Position numbers and translations under genes: made by a program. 56,939 nt of DNA. It comes from Micrococcaceae bacterium (GTDB lineage: Bacteria > Actinomycetota > Actinomycetes > Actinomycetales > Micrococcaceae). The notes beneath the pieces are model-generated. The model saw nothing but the letters and a program-made list of their open reading frames with translations. It had not been told where the DNA came from and did not search any database. Location: positions 1 through 56,939 of the forward strand of contig JAODMR010000103.1 of assembly GCA_025465475.1 (NCBI GenBank), given 5' to 3'. Shown one piece after another: positions 50,472-56,939 of this stretch; positions within the stretch are counted from its first letter, which is position 1, and the number at the start of each line of letters is the position of its first letter.

Positions 50472-51425
50472 ATGAGCGCGTCCACGTCTGCGCCGGCTAC
50501 CGGTACCGGAGTGAAGACTCCGGTACCGGGCCGGCGGGTCCGCCGGCTCTCTGGCCGGGACAAGCTGGTTCTCGGAATCATGGTGGCTGTCCCCACCCTG
50601 ATTCAACTGGTCCTCATTTGGATCCCCACGCTGCTTTCCATTGGGCTGTCATTCACCCGCTGGAACGGCCTGGACCTCTCCGACATCAAACCTGCCGGAA
50701 CCGCCAACTACGAATACGTTGCACAGGATTACCCGCCGTTCTGGCCGGCCATCCAGCACAATGTCCTGTGGTTGGTCTTCCTGGCCGTCATCGCGACTCC
50801 GCTGGGCCTCCTTCTGGCCGTGTTGCTGGATCAACAGATACGCGGATCAAAGATTTACCAAAGTGTGTTTTTCACCCCGGTCATGCTCTCGCTGGCCCTG
50901 ATCGGCATCATTTGGCAGCTGTTCTACAACCGGGACAGCGGCCTGCTGAATTTCCTGCTTGGCACTGCCGGCAAGCCAACTGCGGTCGACTGGTTTGGCG
51001 ATGCATCGGTCAACATTTGGGCCGCCCTGTTCGCGGCGACCTGGCGCCACGCCGGATACGTCATGATCCTTTATCTTGCCGGGCTCAAGGGCGTGGACCC
51101 CGCGCTCAAGGAAGCGGCCGCCCTGGACGGCGCTAACGCCACGCAGACATTTTTCCGGGTGGTGTTTCCCGCCATGCGCCCGATCAACATCGTGATCATC
51201 GTCATCACCTTGATCGAATCGCTCCGGGCGTTCGACATTGTCTACGTCATCAACCGCGGCACCAACGGGTTGGAATTGATCAGCGCCTTGGTCATTCAGA
51301 ACCTCGTCGGCGAAGGTCAGGTCATCGGCGTCGGGTCCGCCCTCGCCGTTATCCTACTGGTCATCTCACTGGTGCCGATCACCTGGTACCTCTCCCGCGC
51401 GTTCAAGAAAGGAGCTGAGGAATGA
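50472..51425 (+). CDS. Sugar ABC transporter permease (MalF-like)
   Basis: A 317-residue inner-membrane permease with six transmembrane helices after a polar N-terminus of about 25 residues. The ATPase-docking EAA loop reads KEAAALDGANATQTFFRVVF in the second half. With the following permease it forms the channel; the ATP-binding subunit is absent from the operon, as usual for actinobacterial carbohydrate systems that share one MsiK-type ATPase. The gap from the binding-protein stop is 34 bp. Its stop overlaps the next start in ATGA. Confidence 0.93.
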   Translation: MSASTSAPATGTGVKTPVPGRRVRRLSGRDKLVLGIMVAVPTLIQLVLIWIPTLLSIGLSFTRWNGLDLSDIKPAGTANYEYVAQDYPPFWPAIQHNVLWLVFLAVIATPLGLLLAVLLDQQIRGSKIYQSVFFTPVMLSLALIGIIWQLFYNRDSGLLNFLLGTAGKPTAVDWFGDASVNIWAALFAATWRHAGYVMILYLAGLKGVDPALKEAAALDGANATQTFFRVVFPAMRPINIVIIVITLIESLRAFDIVYVINRGTNGLELISALVIQNLVGEGQVIGVGSALAVILLVISLVPITWYLSRAFKKGAEE

Positions 51426-52333
51426 GCACGTCGCTCAGCACCAGGCCTGCCGGAAGCAATGCCGCCGAGACCGGCAGCCGCCGGGGCAAGCGCCACTACG
51501 GCACCCACATATTCCTGGCGGTCATGGCCGTAATCTGGCTAATTCCGCTGCTGTGGACGTTGTTCACCGCTCTGCGCCCGAAGGCAGACACAGACAAGTA
51601 CGGCTATTTCAGCCTGCAGGGCAGCTTCAGCTTCGACAATTTCGTTCAAGCCTGGAACCAGGGCGGGTTCTCCAAGTACTTCTGGAATTCGGTACTGATA
51701 ACCGTCCCATCTGTGATCCTGACCCTCTTCCTCGCCTCACTGATGGCCTTCGCCGTCAGCCGGTTCAGTTGGAGGTTCAACGTCACCTTGCTGATCATGT
51801 TCACCGCGGGCAACTTGCTTCCGCCCCAGGTCCTGGCTGCGCCCCTGTTTGAAATGTTCAAGCATATCCAGCTGCCCTACGCGTTCAGCGACTCGGGGAA
51901 CCTGCTCAACACCTACGTCAGCGTGATCGCGGTCGATACGGCTTTCCAGATCGGCTTCTGCACCTTCGTGCTCTCCAACTATATGAAGGCGCTTTCACCC
52001 GACCTCACAGAGGCGGCCTTGGTGGACGGGGCAGGAGTGTGGACCCAGTACTGGTCCATCATCCTGCCGTTGTGCCGTCCAGCGCTGGCGGCCATGGCCA
52101 CCCTGGAAGTCATCTTCATCTACAACGACTTTTTCTGGCCGTTGCTGTTCATTCAAAGCGGGGACAGGCTTCCGCTGACCACGGCAATCAATAACCTGCA
52201 GGGCAACTTCCTGTCCAACTACAACCTCATTGCCGCGGGAGCGATGATCACCGCCATTCCGGCCCTGCTCATCTACGTTGCGCTGCAGCGGCACTTCGTG
52301 GCAGGCCTGACGCTCGGCTCCAGCAAGGGTTAG
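51422..52333 (+). CDS. Sugar ABC transporter permease (MalG-like)
   Basis: A 303-residue partner permease. Helices include HIFLAVMAVIWLIPLLWTLF and MLITVPSVILTLFLASLMAF-like segments; the EAA loop reads TEAALVDGAGVWTQYWSIIL. The C-terminus ends RHFVAGLTLGSSKG, the typical MalG tail. ATG overlaps the upstream stop by four bases, coupling the two permeases. Four bases after its stop the DeoR gene begins. Confidence 0.93.
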   Translation: MSTSLSTRPAGSNAAETGSRRGKRHYGTHIFLAVMAVIWLIPLLWTLFTALRPKADTDKYGYFSLQGSFSFDNFVQAWNQGGFSKYFWNSVLITVPSVILTLFLASLMAFAVSRFSWRFNVTLLIMFTAGNLLPPQVLAAPLFEMFKHIQLPYAFSDSGNLLNTYVSVIAVDTAFQIGFCTFVLSNYMKALSPDLTEAALVDGAGVWTQYWSIILPLCRPALAAMATLEVIFIYNDFFWPLLFIQSGDRLPLTTAINNLQGNFLSNYNLIAAGAMITAIPALLIYVALQRHFVAGLTLGSSKG

Positions 52334-52337
52334 TGGC

Positions 52338-53126
52338 ATGCTGGCAGCAGAACGCCATTCAGCCATCGTCGCTGCTGTGCAGCGGGAACGGATTGTCAGG
52401 GTCTCGGACCTGGCGCGGTCCCTTGGCGTCTCGCTCATGACGGTGCGCCGCGACATCGACGCGCTGGACGACGTCGGCCTGCTTGAAAGGATCCATGGCG
52501 GCGCCAAGCTGCCGGGGGGCTCGGGCACCGAGGAGCCGGGGTTCGAACTGAAATCGGCCCGGGCAGAGGAGGAAAAGAGGGCAATAGCGAGCGAGGCCCT
52601 CACCCTTGTGCACGAGGGCATGGCCGTGGGCCTGGGCGCCGGAACCACCACCTGGACCTTGGCACAGCTGCTCAGCACCGGTCCCAAGGTGACCGTAGTG
52701 ACCAATTCGGTGCGGGTGGCAGGAGTGTTCTACGCGGCCGGCAGTTCCTCGACCGTAATCCTCACAGGCGGGGAGCGTACCCCGTCGGATGCCCTGGTCG
52801 GCCCGATCGCGACCGGCTCCCTGGCCAAGCTGCACCTGGACCTGTTGTTCCTCGGGGTTCACGGCATGGATTCCGATGCGGGATTCACCACGCCCAACCT
52901 GCTCGAAGCCGAAATGGACCGCGCATTCATTGCCGCCGCCCGCAAAGTCGTGGTACTCGCGGACCATACCAAGTGGGGGACTTTGGGCATCAGCACCATC
53001 GCCAAGCTGGAGGAAGCTGACGAGGTCATCAGCGACGAGCGCCTGGGCGTTGAAGCACAGCGCGCCCTTCGGGAGAAGGCGGGACGGTTGCGCCTGGCCC
53101 CGTGCGCCCCGAAGGCTTCGGCCTAG
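52338..53126 (+). CDS. DeoR/GlpR family transcriptional regulator
   Basis: A 262-residue repressor. The N-terminal helix-turn-helix is RIVRVSDLARSLGVSLMTVR followed by RDIDALDDVGLLERIHGGA. The C-terminal sugar-phosphate-binding domain has VGLGAGTTTWTLAQLL, VVTNSVRVA, LTGGER and LFLGVHGMDSDAGFTTPN. DeoR regulators release DNA when they bind a sugar phosphate. Placed between permease and alpha-galactosidase genes, it probably controls its own operon. The start is four bases after the previous stop. Confidence 0.93.
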   Translation: MLAAERHSAIVAAVQRERIVRVSDLARSLGVSLMTVRRDIDALDDVGLLERIHGGAKLPGGSGTEEPGFELKSARAEEEKRAIASEALTLVHEGMAVGLGAGTTTWTLAQLLSTGPKVTVVTNSVRVAGVFYAAGSSSTVILTGGERTPSDALVGPIATGSLAKLHLDLLFLGVHGMDSDAGFTTPNLLEAEMDRAFIAAARKVVVLADHTKWGTLGISTIAKLEEADEVISDERLGVEAQRALREKAGRLRLAPCAPKASA

Positions 53127-53224
53127 ATGAACGGCCATTCGAAACACTGCGGCGCATCCGAACAACCGCATCCGAACAACACTGCCCGGTCCGCGGAAGC
53201 GGCGGAAAACAACCAGGAGAAAAT

Positions 53225-55336
53225 GTGGACCCCTTGTACCTGCGGGCCGCCGGGCGCAGCCTGCTGATAGACCTCACCTCCGCGGAGCCCTCAGTGTTGC
53301 ATTGGGGTGCGGATCTCGGTGACGACCTGCCCGATCCCGCCATCCTGCAGCCACCGGTGCCCCGCTCCTCCCTGGACCGCCCCGTCCCACTGGGACTGGT
53401 GCCCCAGGCGTCCTCCGGATGGCGGGGACGGCCGGGTTTGAAGGGTAGCCGGAACGGCCGGGACTTCTCCGCCGCCCTGCGCCTGGAGTCGGTCGACCAG
53501 ACAGAGCCGGGCACCGCCGTCGTTACCCAGCACGATGCCGGAACCCGGCTGCGCCTTCGAACCGAATTGCTGCTCGACGACGGCGGGCTGCTTCAGGTGC
53601 GCCATGAGTTGACCAACGACGGCGGTGACTACCAGTTGCATAACCTGGAGGTGATGCTTCCGGTCGGGCCCGCGGCGAGCGAGCTGCTGGACCTCACCGG
53701 GCGGTGGTGCCGGGAGAACCATCCACAGCGGCGGCCGCTGCAGCAGGGTAGCTGGGTACGCTCCGGCAGGCACGGCCGGACCGGGCATGACTCCTCGTTG
53801 GTGTTGGCGGCCGGGTCCCAAGCCTTCACCAACCGCAGCGGGGAGATCTGGGCCGTCCATCTGGGCTGGAGCGGGGACCACGAGGCATTCGCGGACACCC
53901 TCACCGACGGCAGAACTGTGCTGGGCGCCGGAGAATTGCTCGGTTCCGGCGAGATTGTCCTGAAGGAGGGGGAGTCCTACCGCACGCCGTGGCTCTTTGC
54001 TGCCTACTCCGACCGCGGCCTGGACGGCCTCACCGAGTCCTTCTACGACTGGTTCAGGGCGCGCCCAAACCACCCAAAGTCACCGCGGCCCGTGGTGTTG
54101 AACACCTGGGAGGCCGTTTACTTCGACCACAACCTGGAAACGCTCACCGAGCTGGCGCAATCCGGGGCTGAACTAGGGGTGGAGAGGTTCGTCTTGGACG
54201 ACGGGTGGTTCCGCGGCCGTCGGAATGACACCAAGGGCCTCGGGGACTGGTACGTCGATGAGGACATCTGGCCGGACGGGTTGACTCCGCTGATTGACGA
54301 GGTGACGGGCAGGGGGATGGAATTCGGGCTCTGGGTGGAACCAGAGATGGTCAATGAGGACTCAGACATCATCCGCAAACATCCTGACTGGATCGCCGGT
54401 CCCGCCCGCACGGACGGCTCCATCCGCATCCCCGAACGGTGGCGCTCGCAGCAGGTGATCGACCTGGCCAACGAGGAGGCATGGACCTACATCTACACGC
54501 GGTTGGACGCCCTTTTGAGCGACAACGCCATCAGCTATCTCAAATGGGACCAGAACCGCGACCTCCTGGAGACCGGCCATGGAGGGCAACCGTCGGTGCA
54601 CGCCCAGACCGAAGCGGCGTACCGGCTCTTCGACGCACTGAAGGCGGCACACCCTGGAGTGGAAATCGAAAGCTGCTCCTCGGGCGGGGCGCGCGTGGAC
54701 CTGGGCATCCTGCAAAGGACCGACCGGATCTGGACGTCAGATTGCAACGACGCCCTGGAGCGGCAAACGATCCAGCGGTGGACGGAACTCGTCATCCCAC
54801 CCGAACTTGTCGGCGCGCACGTCGGTCCCACAACGGCCCACACCACCCATCGCACACACAGCCTGTCCTTCCGCGCGCTCACAGCCCTTTTCGGACACTT
54901 CGGCATGGAGTGGGATGTCCGCGCCGCGTCGGGCGCCGAGCGGGAGGACCTGAAGCAGGTGATCAGCCTTTACAAGCAGTACCGCACGCTGATCCACAGC
55001 GGGGACGCGATCAACGGAGACCATCCGGATCCCGCATTCAGCCTCCGCGGCATCGCCTCACGTGATCGTGCGGAAGCGCTCTTCACTCTGGCAGCCCTAA
55101 CGACGTCATTCCGTGAGATGCCGGGCCGGATCCAGCTACCCGGCTTGGATCCGAAGGCCCGCTACCGGGCTGAAGTTCTTTATCCCTCGGCTCCGGAAAC
55201 CTACAACCAGTCTGCTCCACCGGCGTGGATCGATTCCGGCGCGGAGGCGAGCGGGCTGTTCCTGGGTGTAGTCGGCCTGCCTATGCCTGTCCTGAACCCG
55301 GAGCAGGCCATCCTGCTCCGCGTGTCGGCACTCTGA
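53225..55336 (+). CDS. Alpha-galactosidase (GH36)
   Basis: A 703-residue cytoplasmic enzyme that removes terminal alpha-galactose from melibiose, raffinose and related sugars. The beta-sandwich N-terminal domain starts DPLYLRAAGRSLLIDLTSAE. The barrel has NTWEAVYFDHN, ERFVLDDGWFRGRRND, the nucleophile Asp442 in YLKWDQNRDL, ESCSSGGARVDLG and the acid/base Asp506 in IWTSDCNDALER. The length suits bacterial GH36 (about 700-730). The GTG start is preceded by CAGGAGAAAAT; the frame extends upstream over the DeoR end, which I reject. It completes uptake and cleavage in one operon. Confidence 0.94.
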   Translation: MDPLYLRAAGRSLLIDLTSAEPSVLHWGADLGDDLPDPAILQPPVPRSSLDRPVPLGLVPQASSGWRGRPGLKGSRNGRDFSAALRLESVDQTEPGTAVVTQHDAGTRLRLRTELLLDDGGLLQVRHELTNDGGDYQLHNLEVMLPVGPAASELLDLTGRWCRENHPQRRPLQQGSWVRSGRHGRTGHDSSLVLAAGSQAFTNRSGEIWAVHLGWSGDHEAFADTLTDGRTVLGAGELLGSGEIVLKEGESYRTPWLFAAYSDRGLDGLTESFYDWFRARPNHPKSPRPVVLNTWEAVYFDHNLETLTELAQSGAELGVERFVLDDGWFRGRRNDTKGLGDWYVDEDIWPDGLTPLIDEVTGRGMEFGLWVEPEMVNEDSDIIRKHPDWIAGPARTDGSIRIPERWRSQQVIDLANEEAWTYIYTRLDALLSDNAISYLKWDQNRDLLETGHGGQPSVHAQTEAAYRLFDALKAAHPGVEIESCSSGGARVDLGILQRTDRIWTSDCNDALERQTIQRWTELVIPPELVGAHVGPTTAHTTHRTHSLSFRALTALFGHFGMEWDVRAASGAEREDLKQVISLYKQYRTLIHSGDAINGDHPDPAFSLRGIASRDRAEALFTLAALTTSFREMPGRIQLPGLDPKARYRAEVLYPSAPETYNQSAPPAWIDSGAEASGLFLGVVGLPMPVLNPEQAILLRVSAL

Positions 55337-55399
55337 GGCATCTTCTCACCGGGCGGCCTCCTCGGAAGGGTTGTCCACCGATACCTCATACGCGGCCAG

Positions 55400-55717
55400 C
55401 TAGCGCCGCTTGCCGTTCCTGCCTTCCGCGAGTCGGTGCGACTCCGCCAGGAGTTCCCCTAGTTCTTCCAGGTCAATGCGGTCCAGCCGGACCAGTACCA
55501 ACAGCGGGGAACGGTCGTGATGGACTGTCCAAAAGAAGCATTCCGGGTTCGTTGCGGCCAAGGCTTCCCGCTCCTCGGTTTTGACGGTCAGCACGCCTTC
55601 TTCCCAAAGGCGCGCCACCATGGTTGCGGCAAACCATGCGGGCCGGCCCCAACTCAGCCGTTCCGTCACGCCGGGCAGCGCCAAGGCGGCCTGGCGAACG
55701 TCGTCTTCGGTGGCCAT
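55400..55717 (-). CDS. MmcQ/YjbR family DNA-binding-like protein
   Basis: A 105-residue protein of the YjbR/CyaY-like fold: TEDDVRQAALALPGVTERLS, then WGRPAWFAATMVARL, FFWTVHHDRSPLLVLV and LDRIDLEELGELL. Family members are small, widespread, and named DNA-binding on weak grounds. The ATG begins just before the gluconate-permease remnant on the other strand. Its convergent neighbour is the alpha-galactosidase gene. Confidence 0.87.
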   Translation of the reverse strand: MATEDDVRQAALALPGVTERLSWGRPAWFAATMVARLWEEGVLTVKTEEREALAATNPECFFWTVHHDRSPLLVLVRLDRIDLEELGELLAESHRLAEGRNGKRR

Positions 55718-55740
55718 GCATCACTGTGGCATTCGCTGTA

Positions 55741-55905
55741 GAACCTGGCAAGGCAAAACCTGGCATCACAGGGTTCGTGCTGGCCGCGGGCCTCTTCCAC
55801 GTGGACCTCGGCTGGATCATACTTATGGGCCTTATCTGCGGCATCCCCGCCTGGTTCGCCTCCGGGATTTTGTGGGGCACCTGGATCAGCCAGCGGGTCA
55901 TGGTC
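55741..55905 (+). pseudogene. Internal remnant of a gluconate:H+ symporter (GntP family) gene
   Basis: A 55-codon stretch reads EPGKAKPGITGFVLAAGL, then FHVDLGWIILMGLICGIPAW and FASGILWGTWISQRV. It aligns in my memory with the HPGPTA...MGKTLLYGTILAIPTVILAGP segment in the middle of GntP permeases. Neither the N-terminal 130 residues nor the C-terminal half is nearby, and the frame runs into unrelated sequence and a stop at 55951. It appears to be a deletion relic beside a YjbR-like gene. Confidence 0.5.
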
Positions 55906-56126
55906 AATCGGTCAGCCATCGTGTTGGCCGGAGCCTGGTTACTGGTTGACTAAAAGACGTAGCGGGGCAGGAGCCGTCGCGTGGGCAGGACTTCTGCAGC
56001 TCTTTTGGACCCTTCAATGCGTTGCGATTGGAAAATCCCGTGAGGCATTGACTGCTGTTCGCCACGGGTCCTACTCTCTGGAAAGCGGCGCCTTCCACAC
56101 CGCTGGTGCTACATCGGGAGGCAGAC
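55906..56126. other. Intergenic DNA after the permease remnant
   Basis: With the remnant this makes a gap of about 400 bases between the YjbR-like start and the DUF3303-like start. No intact frame with a ribosome site is visible; it should contain the promoter of the following small gene and perhaps more decayed permease sequence. Confidence 0.4.
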
Positions 56127-56411
56127 ATGAGAATGATGGCGCGCATCTCCAACCCCACCGTGCGGGGTAATGAGGCGGTTTCCGATGGAACGAATGCCCG
56201 TCTGATCCAGGAAATGGTGCAGCGCTGGCAACCTGAGGCTATGTACTTCGGGGTGATTGACGGCCGCCGGGGCGCCTATGTTGTTTTCGACCTGAAGGAC
56301 GCTTCGGACATTCCGGCATTCTGTGAACCTCTCTATCAGGGGCTTGATGCTGAAGTCGATATTTTTCCCGTGATGATTGCTGAGGACCTGCAGAAGGGCC
56401 TTGGGGGATAA
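56127..56411 (+). CDS. Small DUF3303-like protein
   Basis: A 94-residue protein: RMMARISNPTVRGNEAVSDG, then RLIQEMVQRWQPEAMYFGVI, RRGAYVVFDLKDASDIPAFC, EPLYQGLDAEVDIFPVMIAE and DLQKGLGG. It resembles short bacterial proteins of a dimeric alpha/beta-barrel type that are misnamed pantothenate synthetase or DUF3303. GGGAGG lies seven bases before the ATG at 56127; the frame to 56106 is not needed. No function is established. A spacer of 275 bases with a perfect 14-bp palindrome (56502-56515) follows. Confidence 0.75.
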   Translation: MRMMARISNPTVRGNEAVSDGTNARLIQEMVQRWQPEAMYFGVIDGRRGAYVVFDLKDASDIPAFCEPLYQGLDAEVDIFPVMIAEDLQKGLGG

Positions 56412-56686
56412 GCGTTAATAAGGTGCCGGAAGGACCGTCGATGGGCGAAACAGGCCCTGTCCGGGAGGCATCGGAGGGCCTACCGGCCCTGTAAGGAGCG
56501 CAGCCGGCGCCGGCTTCCGCCTGCGGACCATTCGAACTTGTGCCTCCACACTCCGTCGGGCAGCCTCCCAGCTACCACCCCTTGCCCCGAGTGGAACGAA
56601 AAGCCATGCTAGGCAAGGACTACCCGATACACCTATCATATTTCCTATACGATCTTAGTCTTGTTCTACCCACCTTGGAGTCAAAA

Positions 56687-56939
56687 ATGACTGACGCATC
56701 ATACGAGTTCACCCGGGACGGCTGGCCCATTGCCACGTGCCTGCACGGCATCCCATCCGCCGACAGGGACGGAACTGCCTTTCACGACGCGGGCACGAAG
56801 GTCTGGGAGGATGCATTTGCCCAGGTCGCAGAGGTGGGATTTTCCCTTGCCGAGCTGGCTGACAGCCACGTCCGTCCCGCTGATCTTGAGCCGACGCGGC
56901 GCGATGAATTCCTGGCCATCGCCGCGGCGCATGGCGTAC
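56687..56939 (+). CDS. Sugar-phosphate isomerase/epimerase family protein, N-terminal part (3' end outside window)
   Basis: An open frame from ATG 56687 runs to the right edge, 84 residues. It begins TDASYEFTRDGWPIATCLHG and continues WEDAFAQVAEVGFSLAELAD and VRPADLEPTRRDEFLAIAAA, the first strands and helices of an AP-endonuclease-2/xylose-isomerase-like TIM barrel as found in IolE/YcjR-like proteins. A Shine-Dalgarno GGAG lies eight bases upstream, and an A/T-rich stretch (TATACGAT at 56646-56653) is a likely promoter. The metal ligands lie beyond the window, so activity cannot be judged. Confidence 0.75.
   Translation, partial: MTDASYEFTRDGWPIATCLHGIPSADRDGTAFHDAGTKVWEDAFAQVAEVGFSLAELADSHVRPADLEPTRRDEFLAIAAAHGV

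Noticed and set aside
56502-56515. Perfect 14-bp palindrome AGCCGGCGCCGGCT
   Set aside because: Very GC-rich self-complementary words are frequent by chance in such DNA; no partner site or flanking promoter supports an operator.

Overview
The window is a 56.9 kb stretch of a high-GC Gram-positive chromosome. Codon use, the actinobacterial gene families present (HMwFabG, PAS-ANTAR, DUF2510, DUF6308, alpha-E/circularly permuted ATP-grasp) and REP-like repeats point to the Actinomycetota, most probably an Arthrobacter-like member of the Micrococcaceae. The genus is inferred from recognised family flavour, not from a search. Genes are packed on both strands with short spacers. I see no rRNA, tRNA, CRISPR array, intact transposon or replication origin.

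Left part (1-11.7 kb): the 3' end of a probable lipoate-protein ligase; aminopeptidase N; a YeiH-type membrane protein; a three-gene operon of circularly permuted ATP-grasp, alpha-E and transglutaminase-like proteins; an unusual SDR protein with four cysteines; and the divergent glycogen genes glgC and glgA. A cluster of REP-like inverted repeats (11.69-12.05 kb) separates glgA from the next convergent gene.

Fatty-acid and metabolism block (12-25.3 kb): an acyl-CoA dehydrogenase/oxidase gene interrupted by one in-frame TGA, a TetR regulator, and divergently thiolase, long-form FabG and MaoC dehydratase, the same gene content as the mycobacterial fadE5-fadA2-fabG4-htdX neighbourhood. Then kynureninase, a PRC-barrel protein, a CPA1 sodium/proton antiporter, and a GH15 glucanase/trehalase-like enzyme fused to a trehalose-phosphatase domain that has lost its catalytic aspartates.

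Middle (25.3-43.4 kb): a CitA/CitB-type two-component system divergent from a CitMHS citrate transporter; RecQ; two cold-shock proteins; a lipase-maturation-factor-like membrane protein; a DUF6308 gene; a YdjM-like membrane protein; two paralogous small membrane proteins, both apparently translated from leaderless GTG starts, flanking a PAS-ANTAR regulator; secreted SGNH hydrolase; GNAT-like protein; diacylglycerol-kinase-like lipid kinase; cupin; NTF2-like protein; an orphan HsdR-N-type nuclease; and a carboxymuconolactone-decarboxylase-like protein.

Right part (43.6-56.9 kb): a GH3 beta-glucosidase with a PA14 insert, membrane proteins, two SnoaL-like genes, and a sugar uptake operon (Tat lipoprotein binding protein, two permeases, DeoR regulator, GH36 alpha-galactosidase) that would import and hydrolyse alpha-galactosides. 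The window ends with a YjbR-like protein, a gluconate-permease remnant, a small DUF3303-like protein and the 5' end of a sugar-phosphate isomerase/epimerase.

The strongest leads for novelty are the degenerate phosphatase-GH15 fusion, the small-membrane-protein/PAS-ANTAR cassette, the nonsense codon in the acyl-CoA dehydrogenase, the four-cysteine SDR with an altered active site and the orphan restriction-type nuclease. All functions are read from sequence alone.
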